64,000 bases of DNA. Origin: Blastomyces gilchristii SLH14081 (lineage: Eukaryota > Ascomycota > Eurotiomycetes > Onygenales > Ajellomycetaceae). The position numbers and the translations under genes are program-made. The stretch covers positions 4,259,359 through 4,323,358 of the forward strand of contig NW_003101681.1 of assembly GCF_000003855.2 (NCBI RefSeq), read 5' to 3'. A model generated the notes under the pieces. That model did not search any database. It saw only the letters and a program-made list of their open reading frames with translations, and had not been told where the DNA came from. Every line of letters starts with the position of its first letter. Position 1 is the stretch's first letter. Shown here in pieces: positions 37,215-47,363 of this stretch.

Positions 37215-38107
37215 ATGGCCGCTCCCATGTCAGCAATGCGGTCGTTGGGCTGCTGGAACTCAGTCCGGCGCGGATTGAAGGGTTACGAACTTGGGCGAAA
37301 GTCCCTCCACACAATCTACTCCCCCCCAAAGGAGAAGCTCCCGTTCCCTAAGGACCTGCCACAGCAATTCATGCGCCAGATACCAAAAATTCATAGGCCT
37401 GACAGAGGTATGATTCTCTTACCTACATGGTTCTAACTGGCGCTATTTAGCAGCCTTTGCAGCTGTCTGCCTGGGCGAATACATCTTCGAAAAAACCGCC
37501 AGCGCTAACATGTCTCTTATTCTATTGTAGAGGTCGGAAGGAAGATAAAGGTCCCACCACCTCCACCAAGCAAATGCAGGACAACCAAGGATCCCGTCGC
37601 TGCGTTTACAGAGGACCAGCTCGCAATCTACGACCCGACCGGTGAGCGGAAAGCCATGTTCGATAAACGGAATCCCAATTGCGTGAGAGTCGGGGACGTC
37701 CTGCGAGTTACATTCAAGACCGGAGACCCATTCTCGGGTGTATGCTTGAACATTCGATCTAGAGGGTTAGACACGTCTTTCCTGCTACGGAATAAATTGA
37801 CGAGGATTGGATGCGAGATGTGGGTTAAAGTTTTTAGCCCGAACGTTCAGGCTGTTGAAGTTGTACAACGGACGGAGAAGAGGAAGAGACGTGCTAGGTT
37901 GACTTATATGAGGTACGGTTTTACGCTCTCGCTTTTCTTCTATAGTCCGACTATCCTCTGGTTTCGTCACATTTTCTAAGGAGTTTTTACTAACCTTTTT
38001 TTTCTTTCTCTCAAATTAGGAAACCGAGGCATGATATGGGAAGCGTTGAGGGTCTTGTTCGTCAATATTTGAGAAATCGGTCGCAGCAGCAAGGAACGTC
38101 CGTATGA
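37215..38107 (+). CDS. IMG1: Mitochondrial ribosomal protein bL19m
   Basis: Three exons (37215..37407, 37531..37912, 38020..38107) give 220 residues. The N-terminus (MAAPMSAMRSLGCWNSVRR) is a basic presequence. The bL19 core begins near residue 120: DKRNPNCVRVGDVLRVTF, then DPFSGVCLNIRSRGLDTSFLLRN and the basic block VEVVQRTEKRKRRARLTYMR, matching bacterial L19 positions. Yeast Img1 is the orthologue, needed for mitochondrial translation and mtDNA integrity. The C-terminal 28 residues after the last intron are basic. Exon joins keep frame (phases 1 and 2). Confidence 0.88.
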
Positions 38108-38664
38108 GGTTATGGGGCGTAAGGATAGGTGAACGTTGTGGGAATGCTTATATTGTGTATTATACTCTCTCGTTATATGTGGACACCATTTTCTATGCTG
38201 CTCCCTTTTTGCCGCCGTCTCTCAAATTTGTGTGTATGGTACATGTACAGTACATTGCTGAAAGTGACTGATTCATAGACCTTGGTTTACTATTATATTT
38301 TTATTAGTTTTTGTGGAAAAATCTCTCCCTCAGCAGCGGTGTGAGTTGAGTTCTCCGGGCAGAGCAAGCAACACATCCTGGGTAGAATTTTTGCCGTTTC
38401 TAGAAACGTAGGCTTACTCGAGACAACTAAAAACATACAAGCTTGCAGTGTCAAATTCCATAAAGAACGACCTCACTGTGATGTCACAGGACTTGAGTTT
38501 ACCGTCCAATGTATACCCCCCTCTTCGAAGCCACTGCGAAAGGCTGCTCTTATATATAGCCGGGGCGTGGCGCCCTGCTGCTCCTAGTCATGAATTCGCC
38601 TTCAGTAGCTGCTTCTATTGCGACTATTTGAATATTACCATCTCAAACTTGGATATTTATTAGG
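38108..38664. other. Intergenic, promoter of the alcohol dehydrogenase gene
   Basis: A TATA-like element is annotated separately at 38551. A GC-rich GGGGCGTGG follows it. No gene seen. Confidence 0.55.
38551..38559 (+). promoter_or_regulatory. TATA box of the alcohol dehydrogenase gene
   Basis: TATATATAG lies 106 bases before the ATG at 38665 and is followed by a GGGGCG box. Confidence 0.5.
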
Positions 38665-40407
38665 ATGGCTACTTCGCAGGCTGCAAATGTTTCGGAAACG
38701 GGCAGGAAAGAAGAAGCCAGTATTACACAGGATGTGAGCAATCCGGCACGAGATAGGCAGAAGTTCGCGGATCCCAGTGGTGAGACGATGAAGGCCTTGA
38801 TATGGCTGGGGAAGAACGATGTGACGATTGGTATGTAGGTTGAAAGTGTGCAAAATATGCAGCGAAAGGATAGACCTCCGGCCTCCTCAAGGGGAGAGAC
38901 GAATTATTTCAGGTTTACTGATATGGTTTTGTGAGAATCATAGCGGACGTGCCTAAGCCCAGAATCCTTGAGGATACAGACGTCATTTTAAAGGTTACTG
39001 GATCAACGATTTGCGGGAGTGATTTGCATCTCTATCATGGTACGCATACATAACAGTAGCTACTAGGGCTAGTCTCCTACATGGTACAATTTATGCTAAC
39101 ATACCTGTCTCCTAGGGTCGGTCCTTGAAATGCAAAAGGGAGACATCCTGGGCCATGAATTCTGCGGCGAAATAGAATCCGTCGGCGCTAGCGTCAAGAA
39201 ATTGAAAACGGGAGATCGGGTCGTCGCATCCTTCCAAATCGCCTGTGGTGACTGTAGATACTGTAAACGGAAACTCTCCTCGCAATGCGAGCGCACGAAC
39301 GCTAGCCAGTTGGAAAATTCGCTTTATGGATCGCGCACGGCCGGTCAGTACTACTGGTGCTCCATTCAGCCTGCCAGCCCGGGCCGGTGTGGGGTGTGGG
39401 GGGGGGGGGTGGTAGTAAATGTCAATCGCTAATAGTCAAGTAATAGGAATATTCGGATATTCCCACCTCACCGGCGGCTTTTCCGGTGGTCAAGCTGAAT
39501 ACGTCCGTGTACCCTACGCGGAAACCAACCTCCTCCCGCTCCCTGCCAACGTTCCTGATGAGAAGGGTCTCTATCTCTCGGACGTGCTTAGTACAGCTTG
39601 GCACTGTGTGGTCGACACGGGCGTGCGGGAGGAAGACGTCGTGGCGATATGGGGCGCCGGCCCCATCGGACAGATGTGCGCTGAGTTCAGCTTCATGCAC
39701 GGCGCATCCAGAGTGATTCTTATTGATGGCGGAGCGGGTGCTTGGCGTTTAGACTTTGTCAAGGAAAAGCTGCCCCGGGTTGAGACGGTGGATTATTCTA
39801 CTTTACAGAGTGGGGAGTCGGTGACCTCTGTGTTGAAACAGATGGTGGGGGATGGGCAAGGCCCCGACGCGGCGTTGGAGTGTGCGGCTGGGGAGTATGC
39901 GAAGGGCTGGGCGCATTATATTGAGATTATGCTGGGGGCGGAGACGGATACGTCGGAGATTTTGAATGAGATGGTTACGTCTATGAGGAATTTCGGGAGG
40001 TGTGGGATTACGGGTGTTTATGTGGGCTACGTAAGTCGATTGTTCCTGGGCTCTAGCTTATGGATGTACGGGATGGAACAAGCTTTGAATAGGAATGCTC
40101 GAATACTAACTGCTGACTGTGATAGACCAACCATTTCAACATCGGATCCCTTATGCAGCGCGGTGTCCGATTGATCGGTAACGGCCAAGCGCCGGTACAG
40201 AAATACTGGGAGCACATTCTCTCTCTCATTGAAAGTGGAACCCTTGATCCGTTGCGAATGATTTCGACTCGTGTCAAGCTGGAAGATCTAGATCTCGTCT
40301 ATCGTATGTATGACGAGAGGAAAAGAGGGATTCAAAAAGTGTTCGTGCAGACGAAGTTTTCAAACGAGCAATTCCCGGGTTCACCAGCGTTGGCTGAATA
40401 CGAGTAA
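38665..40407 (+). CDS. Zinc-dependent alcohol dehydrogenase (MDR family)
   Basis: Five exons (38665..38830, 38944..39039, 39116..39343, 39447..40030, 40126..40407) give 451 residues. Catalytic zinc ligands: Cys in [12 protein letters not shown] and the GHEFCGE block. The structural-zinc lobe is [15 protein letters not shown] (CxxCxxCx7C). The NAD(P) fold shows WGAGPIGQM and an acidic strand end (LIDGG). It belongs with class III-like or glutathione-independent formaldehyde dehydrogenases; the substrate is unknown. A 40-residue polar N-terminal extension precedes the usual start ([12 protein letters not shown]), so translation may begin internally at that Met or the extension may be a targeting tail. 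The third intron contains a G run of ten or so bases near 39402. The neighbours are unrelated in function. Confidence 0.88.
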
Positions 40408-40648
40408 ATGGATGAGAGGGATGTCACAATATAAGACATACGTTTGGAAGAAGGGGGTAGGTTGAGCTTAGCATTCCAAGCCATATGTAAAATATGTGCA
40501 TGTTACATTATTATTGCTGTTGATAATATAAAAATTCGTATTAACTGTTCTTGACAAATGGCTTGGCTGGGAGATGTTGAATAGGCCAGGAGGATGGATA
40601 TAATGACAAAACAACAAAATAGGAGAGAAAAATTCAGAGACTGCGTAT

Positions 40649-41458
40649 TCACGAAGTTGGAAGGTATACAATCACTTCGAGTCCTCCTTTGAATGGGGTC
40701 GTCATCGTTCTGAATCCATTCTTCGGATCATGTACGTAAGCAAAAAAGTCCTCATAGGCAGAGCGGAAACTGGCCGTATTATCTGCAATAATGAGTGCAC
40801 CATGTCGAAGTTTCGGCTGGACAATTTTCAAGGCTGGGAGTGCCAACGGTGTCCAGACTATATGATTGGTGAGTGATGAGATCTTAACCGTAGGGTAGTC
40901 AAAGACAGAAGGGAGCGACATACTATCAAGAAGGAGAAGGTCAACCTTTTCGACATTTTTCAACTCCGCCGGGAGAGTATCGTTCAGGTCTCCTTCCAAC
41001 AGAGTTATCCATGGCTCAACTTCAGGGCCCGCTTCCTTCCAGTGATCCCGAGCCCTTTGGGCTTTCTCCGGTTCTTTCTCCGTGGCAATCACCTTAGCTC
41101 CCTGCCCAGGTGTTGGAGGAGATGGGGAGAGGGCAGCGGCATTTTGCCCAGCAGCCAGAGCCAAGTAGATCGTGGAGACACCAAAACTTGTACCTGCCTC
41201 GACTATCGTAGTGGCACCGGAAGTCCGTGCTAGGAGATAGAGAAATTCGCTTTTGTCGGCCTCAAGGGCGATGAATTTATCCTTGACGAAAGTATCATCA
41301 AGCGACGACCAACTTTGTTTAGTGAACAAGGCACGCAATTTTCTAGTCATAAACCAGAAGACGGTGGATAGGGCATGCTCTTGGGCGATAGAGGCTGCAT
41401 GGAGCTTTTGAAGAAGGTCAAGAACCTTCTGGCTGGCAACAACAGGGCTTGGTGGCAT
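40649..41458 (-). CDS. SAM-dependent O-methyltransferase (CCoAOMT-like)
   Basis: Exons 40924..41458 and 40649..40857 give 247 residues. The frame is also open across the intron, which would yield 269 residues. I prefer splicing: GTATGT donor, ATATAG acceptor, 66 bases, and the join gives LLLLDIWTPLALPALKIV, the continuous helix expected in the family. SAM-binding motif I is IVEAGTSFGVSTIYLA (about residues 86-101), followed by ATEKEP and LLEGDLNDTLP. The Asp in LLLLD and ADN downstream fit metal-assisted catechol-type methyl transfer. The substrate is unknown. A palindromic TATA box lies upstream at 41555. Confidence 0.85.
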   Translation of the reverse strand: MPPSPVVASQKVLDLLQKLHAASIAQEHALSTVFWFMTRKLRALFTKQSWSSLDDTFVKDKFIALEADKSEFLYLLARTSGATTIVEAGTSFGVSTIYLALAAGQNAAALSPSPPTPGQGAKVIATEKEPEKAQRARDHWKEAGPEVEPWITLLEGDLNDTLPAELKNVEKVDLLLLDSMSLPSVFDYPTVKISSLTNHIVWTPLALPALKIVQPKLRHGALIIADNTASFRSAYEDFFAYVHDPKNGFRTMTTPFKGGLEVIVYLPTS

Positions 41459-41554
41459 GGTTGGCTACTTCGATTCGACTTTGGAGTCGGGGGTTCTGGG
41501 GGTGAGTTAGAGGTACGAAGGCGTTGGTTGAGGAGGCATGGGAAGGGTCTTCAT

Positions 41555-41564
41555 CTTATATAAG
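41555..41564 (-). promoter_or_regulatory. TATA box of the O-methyltransferase gene
   Basis: CTTATATAAG, a perfect palindrome, about 100 bases upstream of the methyltransferase ATG at 41458. Confidence 0.5.
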
Positions 41565-41785
41565 ATCCTTCTCAAGCCCTGACTCATGGTGCAGGTCGTA
41601 TTATTTACACTTGCGCTGCAGAAGAGTGGGAACCTTTAGTGCTTCCAAATAGCGGTAGAGACGCAGATCTCCTCCGAGGTTGTTCAGTTATTTGCAGCCA
41701 ATATTAGCACGACGAACAAATTTATATGTTTCGTTGTAGAACGTGGTGGGTTAGGCCGAAAACGGAAAGACGGCCGACCTTTTCC

Positions 41786-41794
41786 ATCAGATAA
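41786..41794 (+). promoter_or_regulatory. SreA-type iron GATA site 1 upstream of HAPX
   Basis: ATCAGATAA, an exact match to ATCWGATAA, the published consensus of the iron-repressor GATA factor SreA/Sre1. It is 398 bases before the HAPX ATG. Binding is inferred. Confidence 0.6.
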
Positions 41795-41807
41795 CCCGAG
41801 CTTGGCG

Positions 41808-41816
41808 ATCAGATAA
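41808..41816 (+). promoter_or_regulatory. SreA-type iron GATA site 2 upstream of HAPX
   Basis: A second exact ATCAGATAA, same strand, starting 22 bases (two helical turns) after the first; here preceded by G, matching the extended form (G/A)ATCWGATAA. Binding is inferred. Confidence 0.6.
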
Positions 41817-42191
41817 CGGAAACAATGCCAAGACATCGGACGTCGGCAAGAAACCACGTGAGCAACATGTCGCACGATAATCTAATCTGATCTTCCGAAT
41901 CCCCCGCGGCTTATTCTTCCTGCTTCAATTCTGCCCTCATGGTTGGCCAGGACGAAAACTTCCTCACAGCCATTCATCGCCGAGTCACTGTTTGAATAAC
42001 AACAGCTTATTGTTCAACGCATAGTTCAAACTTAATTGAATCTTGTTCCCTTGCGATGACCTGGTGCGTCTTGGTCGATGACTTCGGCACTGCAAATCGG
42101 TTAAGAGGGGATATATCTAGTAGACACGCAGCAAGACCAAATTCCGCGACTACTATCCCACCATACAAGTAGGACATACCAAGAGACTATC

Positions 42192-43655
42192 ATGTCGGCT
42201 ATGTCCGCTGCTTCGACTCCTTCGTCAAGTTCGACGAACTCTCCTGCTCCTCTCGCACCAGCCGTGCCGTCCCGCCAACCGTCGCTTTCCGTGAAGCCGC
42301 TGGCTGCTGCTGGTACGCCTACGCCGGTACCCCTCAAGCCCACAACTATCACGTCAAAAGAATGGGTTATTCCCCCTCGACCTAAACCTGGACGCAAGCC
42401 AGCTACAGACACCCCACCAACAAAACGGAAGGCTCAAAATCGCGCTGCTCAGAGAGCGTTTCGCGAGAGAAGGGCAGCAAGGGTTGGCGAACTAGAAGAG
42501 CAAATCAGGCAAATTGAAGAAGAGAATGGGAGACAGACAGCCGCATGGAAGGAGCGTATAGACCATATTTCCGGCCAGCTGGAACAATGCAAAATTGAAA
42601 TATCATGGTGGAAGAAACAATGCCAGACTCTAGAGACCAACCTTGCAGCGGAGAAAAAGGCCAAGGAAGAGTTGATGCAAAGGGTTCAGCTTGCAGAACA
42701 AGTATCCGAAGTGGGAGGGATGGCCGCTACCTGTGAGAACTGCTCCTCAACACGATGCCAATGCATCGAGGATGCTTTCGGGCTTTCCAACGCTGCTCCT
42801 GACCAGCAAGACGAGAGCACCCCAAAAAGAGCACACTCTCCGCACCAGACAAATTCATCAAAACGCCACAGACTAGATACTACTATCAAAACAGAACCGG
42901 AGGAGTTGGAAACCGATTTCACCGCCCTGTTCTCTGGCAACCGCGACCGTACTATTCGAGCCACAGAACCGTCGGTGTCTCCCTCTAGAATCATAGACCA
43001 TTGCGGCTTTTGTCAAGATGGCACACCGTGCATGTGTGCGGAAATGGCCGCCGAGGAGGAAGAAATGAATTCGGGCCCCGCCAAATCACCCGAAAAAGGC
43101 AATAGATTAACAATCAGAAACCTATCCCAATTTACCCCTCCTCCTTCGGATGGCGACGTCTTATCCGAGCCCGTTTACTCAGCAAACCCAAACAAATCTA
43201 ATCCATGCATCAACGGACCCGGAACCTGCGCACAATGCCAAGCCGACCCCAAAAGTACGCTCTTCTGCAAGAGCCTCGCCGCCTCTCTCGCCAGCAACGC
43301 CGCTGCCCCCGGAGGCTCAGGATGTTGTGGAGGTGGCGGACCAGGCGGCGGATGCTGCCAATCCCAGTCCCAACTGCAAGGACCCACCTCATCCCAACTC
43401 TCATCATCAACATCGTCAGCTCAACACCATCAACCCATCACCCTCTCCTGCGCAGATACCTACACGGCACTGTCGCGTCATCCCAAATTCTCCCGCGCCG
43501 CGGACGACTTGAACACCTGGCTACCGCGCCTGCACACCCTGCCTAATCCCCGTGACCTCCCGCAGTCGAATTATGGCGGTCGGCCGGCGATGGAGGTCGA
43601 GGCGGCGAGCGTTATGGGCGTGTTGAAGTATTTCGATAGACGGTTTGCTGACTAG
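42192..43655 (+). CDS. HAPX: HapX iron-responsive bZIP regulator
   Basis: A single exon of 487 residues, close to the Aspergillus length. In order: Ser/Pro-rich start, the Hap4-like segment KEWVIPPRPKPGRKP (56-70) that binds the CCAAT-binding complex, basic region NRAAQRAFRERR (83-94) with a coiled coil to about 170, then four cysteine-rich regions: CENCSSTRCQC (181-191), CGFCQDGTPCMC (271-282), the stretch from Cys339 to Cys359, and a CC-glycine-CC cluster (378-389). With the CCAAT-binding complex, HapX represses iron-consuming genes in iron starvation and activates storage in excess; the cysteine regions sense Fe-S status. All four domains are present, so it should be functional. Two GATA sites upstream suggest the usual SreA repression. 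YAH1, which makes Fe-S clusters, lies 4 kb away. Confidence 0.96.
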   Translation: MSAMSAASTPSSSSTNSPAPLAPAVPSRQPSLSVKPLAAAGTPTPVPLKPTTITSKEWVIPPRPKPGRKPATDTPPTKRKAQNRAAQRAFRERRAARVGELEEQIRQIEEENGRQTAAWKERIDHISGQLEQCKIEISWWKKQCQTLETNLAAEKKAKEELMQRVQLAEQVSEVGGMAATCENCSSTRCQCIEDAFGLSNAAPDQQDESTPKRAHSPHQTNSSKRHRLDTTIKTEPEELETDFTALFSGNRDRTIRATEPSVSPSRIIDHCGFCQDGTPCMCAEMAAEEEEMNSGPAKSPEKGNRLTIRNLSQFTPPPSDGDVLSEPVYSANPNKSNPCINGPGTCAQCQADPKSTLFCKSLAASLASNAAAPGGSGCCGGGGPGGGCCQSQSQLQGPTSSQLSSSTSSAQHHQPITLSCADTYTALSRHPKFSRAADDLNTWLPRLHTLPNPRDLPQSNYGGRPAMEVEAASVMGVLKYFDRRFAD

Positions 43656-45153
43656 TAGCTTTGAAAACAAAATAACAGGCAGCTTGCGAGCAAGCGCTCT
43701 GTCAAACCGCTTTTTGCCTTTTAGTTTCTTTGTCCTTTGGATTGTGTTACGATATTTTATCTGATTCTAAAGAGAGGTTCTAATGAACGTTGATCATATT
43801 GTATCCTGGAGGTAACGCGTCATTGTTGCCTTTCAGCTTCATACTACCTATTTGATTAGGTTGTCCTGTCCTCCTCAACACCACTCCAGCCTGCATTCAG
43901 GCAGATATTGTATTATAAAGCAGCAATTTTCCTGTTTAAATAAAGAGGGGGAAAACAGACGAAAAAAGAAAGGAAAAGAGAAAAGAAAAAAAAGAAGGAA
44001 AAAAATATTAAAAGTCAAAGAGACGGGAGGGGAGGCAAGTGAGGTTCTAGTTTTCATTTCCTTTCTTCTTTTTCCGGCCCTTTCTCTTCCTTTCTCTTTT
44101 CTGATGCGATGCTGTTTTCACTTTCAAGGTGGAAAAAAAAGAGGGAAAAAAAAGAGGGAAAAAAAAGAGGAAAAAAGCCTTACTTTCACTTTCCAACCCT
44201 CCCCCAATATTCCACATTTACCCCACTCCAACTTATCCATTGTTTTCTTCTCCTTTCCTTTCCTTTGGTTGTGTTGATAATGTTGAGATTATGCATTTAA
44301 AAGAAAAAAAACCCTCTCCCTTCTGTTCGCCTGTTAGTGTCTCTTCACGTATGTGTAGCACAAAGTTCGCCTTGGGAGGAGTAGCAATTGGCAATTGACC
44401 AAAAATAATTGAAAATATATATCATCAGCGTTTCCAGTGTACGACAAGTACAAAACATGCCCATTGCCACAAATATATCGATCGGTATGGGGAAAACCTC
44501 GCGGACGGGTAGAAACAAATCGCACTGGGCCGCTGGGAGAGGAAAAGAGTCAGGAGAAAGGGGATGAGAAGGAAGAAGGATTAAATTTTATTTGGATACA
44601 TTAGGTTTTTTTTTCCTTTTTTTTATTTTTTCTTTCCCCTTAGGAAATACTCCTTTGCGTGCGTTAGATTTCTGTTCGAAAAAAAGAAAAAGATTTTGGA
44701 AAAGGAGATGATAAGAATAGGAATAGAATATAATAGTACATGCACATAGGTCCACACGTACGTAGGTACAATAAAATGGGGGGGCAGGGGGGAGAAGTTT
44801 TGTGTTTCCTAGACTTGACAACTACGCCAGGGAAAGAGAAAAGATTCATTCCAAAGGAGATGAGAGTAAGGGGGCTAGGAAAAGCAGGGTTCGGTTTACC
44901 CACGCCAACGTATTTTCCCCGGCTCATTATTTATATACACCGAATTTTCGTTTTCCTGCTGCAGGGGTGAGGTAGGGGAAAGCGGACGTGGTGTATGAGG
45001 TTGATAGGATCAAAGATATCCAGAAAGGTCGTAACAGATATATTATAAGATGACAATAGCTCGAAAGGCGCCGCAGGACAGATACCACACACATACCACC
45101 TGCACACACTTGCGTATCAGCAAATGAAGTGTATGGTCCTTCAAATTTGGCAT
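43656..45153. other. Convergent intergenic, purine-rich
   Basis: 3' flanks of HAPX (+) and UGO1 (-). Purine-rich runs at 43930-44030 and a short tandem array of GGGAAAAAAAAGA-like units at about 44133-44176. TTATCTGAT (43757..43765) is a further ATCAGATAA match on the minus strand. No gene is recognised; the overlapping K/R-rich frames come from the purine runs. Confidence 0.55.
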
Positions 45154-46916
45154 TCAAAATGCACCCTTGGTAGACGCACTCCCCGCCCTGCCACCCGCAG
45201 ACTCCAACGCCAACCTAGCACCTCCAGGACCAGCAACCATCTCATCATCGCCAGTACCCAATGCCGAGCCCAAAATGCCCGAGCCCCACACGCCAACGAG
45301 AGCCCACATCCCCAGACGCCAGCCGCGATACAGACCCTGCACGCCCTGCCCCTGCCGCTGCTTCTGTGCCCGTCGGCTTGTCGCCGTCCCCTGCGCTGAG
45401 GACGGCCGGGGCGACTGTGAGGACTGCGCGCCGTGCCGCGCATATACCTCCTCGAGCTCGAGGGCGTGTGGGTTTGTGCCTTCTTCATAGACTATAGTCC
45501 ACATTGTCCCGATTATGCCGCGGTAGGATTGTGGCGTGGGGACGATGGTTTCAACCACAGCAGGTGCTGCGGATGATTTCCTTGTGTTCCGGGGGAGCGG
45601 TGGCGGGGCTGTTGTAGAGGTTGGGCTAGGGCTAGGGCTAGGGAGGAGGCTGCCCTGCTGGCGTAACGCTGGGGAGGTGAATGTGGCTATTTGCGCGCGG
45701 CGGAGGACGGTTTCGAGGGGAAAGCGGACTGCTAGGTCCAGGCATGATGCGAAGAAGGTGAATACGCTCCATGATGAGGGGTTGATGACAGGGTCGAGGG
45801 ACAGGTACGATTTGAGGAAGAGCGGCGTGGCGCCTGTTAGGAGATTGGGAAGAGTCGCATTTAGAATTGTAATTGGAAGGAGATGTGGTGGGATTAGGTA
45901 GCTGGGAGTGGGAAGGAGGCGGATGGCACGGAGGAGTGATCGTGGCCCCTGATTTAGTGGGGTGAGAATGAGATATGTGCGGGTCGTATCGATGGGGGAG
46001 AGGAGAATGGCGGAAAGAGCAGAAGAAATGCACGTTAGTAGTAAAGAGGAACCGGGGGATGATGATGTGAGGATATCAGGCTCGGCGAGAGACGAGAGGC
46101 CTTCCTCCGGAAAGGCTAGGATAGCTGATAGGAGGCTCCGGATAAAAGTATTGAGGGTTGGGAGGAGTAGTGAGTACACGAATGATGAATTTGACGCCTT
46201 CCATAGTGAAGTCACACCACTCGTGCCCCAGAGCTGAGACAATACGTCAAATAGAGCGGAGGGATCCTTGATTTTGAGCATGTTTTTATTAGCTGGAGCA
46301 GTGCCAGGCGGTATATAGCCACGCCTATCCGTGATGCGAGGCCGGGAACGGCGGTTTCGGGAGGATGGAGCAGGAGTTAGAGCAGCATCTGATGTGAAAT
46401 AACTGCTTTCATCATCGGACGAGGGCGCAGAATCCTACATCACACCTCGCGTTAGTAGAAGTTATCTACTTGTATATTCATAAATCTAAATGTCTGTATG
46501 TTAAGGAACTCTGAGTTCCATCAAACAATACATACCTCGTCGTAGTAATTGTCCCGATACCCATGATCCCGTCGCTGCCTCTCATCTCTACCCGCTAAAG
46601 CCGCCTGCGCATCCTGCGCAACATATACCTGGAGAATGGTCTTTGCAACCTCGAATGGTTGGGCTGTCAACACGCTGGTGTACTTCCATAGCGCTTTTTC
46701 CACCAGCTCCTTGAGGGAGTCTGAAATCGTCGGGGATGACTCCCCCAGGTACTCGGAGTAGTCAAAGTCCGAGAAGATCTCCCGCGTCGAGTTTCTGATA
46801 GTCGCCTTGTTCACGAGCGTCCCAGAGACGGCATTTGACGGAGACTTGGGTAGGCCGATGGATGGAGGGACGTAGTATGGGCGGAGCGGGTTTGGTCCTT
46901 CAGAGGACGAGCCCAT
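45154..46916 (-). CDS. UGO1: Ugo1-like mitochondrial fusion protein
   Basis: Exons 46536..46916 and 45154..46434 give 553 residues. Ugo1 is a modified mitochondrial carrier of the outer membrane that links Fzo1 and Mgm1 in fusion. The N-terminal cytosolic part has RPYYVPPSIGLP and FSDFDYSEYL; SVLTAQPFEVAKTILQVYV is the first carrier-like signature (PxxxxK/R). Two more partial carrier modules follow: SALLSPIDTTRTYLI-like and RFPLETVLRRAQIATF. A low-complexity Ser/Pro/Thr insert near residue 400 is coded by short repeats. The C-terminal YRGWRLGMWALVGVWG block ends the last module, followed by a Gly/Ala tail. It is head to head with YAH1. Confidence 0.88.
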
Positions 46917-47363
46917 GATGAGCGGCGGAGGGCGTGTTGATTTGTTTTCCCCAGCTAGATTAGCGAGAAATTGGCCTGCTATCTATTTATGGGGTATTTA
47001 TGGAAGGTATCTATGGCTGTTGTTGTTTGTGGGGGAGCATTGTGGGATGTCTGTTGGTGGATGTTGTGGCCGATGATGAAATTGTTGCTCCCTTTTCTCT
47101 CTTTTTTTTTTTTTTTTCTTCTGTTTTTGGGCCGAGTTCGCGGTCGTCCAAGCCAGTCGCCGCTCTCTTTTTCTCTCAACGTCGCAATATTTGCTCGAAT
47201 ACTTCGTTAAACCCGAACAACAATTCCACGCAACGATATTTCTCCCCGCAATATTTAAGAAAGATACCCCAGCTCCCATTTACTGCATTCCAACACTGCT
47301 GCATTGGTATTTATCTACAAAGGCCGGATATCTCGGTTCTGCACACACCTCCTCTCCGCAGCC
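46917..47363. promoter_or_regulatory. Bidirectional promoter, UGO1 / YAH1
   Basis: 447 bases between the two start codons, with a T run near 47101-47118. An ATTGG (inverted CCAAT) lies near 47303, about 60 bases before the YAH1 ATG. Both products are mitochondrial. Confidence 0.5.

Larger units (their letters stand above)
41459..42191. other. Divergent promoter region, O-methyltransferase / HAPX
   Basis: 733 bases. Holds the TATA element of the methyltransferase gene and two GATA-factor motifs annotated separately. No coding region. Confidence 0.65.

Noticed and set aside
15028..43655. A secondary-metabolite cluster of monooxygenase, cupin, dehydrogenase and methyltransferase
   Set aside because: No backbone synthase is present and housekeeping genes (RTT109, HID1, POM34, IMG1, HAPX) are interspersed over 27 kb.
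43930..44180. Lys/Glu-rich frames in the purine-rich stretch
   Set aside because: They follow from A/G runs and tandem GGGAAAA-like units rather than a coding signal.
45618..45650. GGGCTAGGGCTAGGG as an internal telomere repeat
   Set aside because: It is part of the UGO1 Ser/Pro low-complexity insert (coding), and the unit is not TTAGGG.
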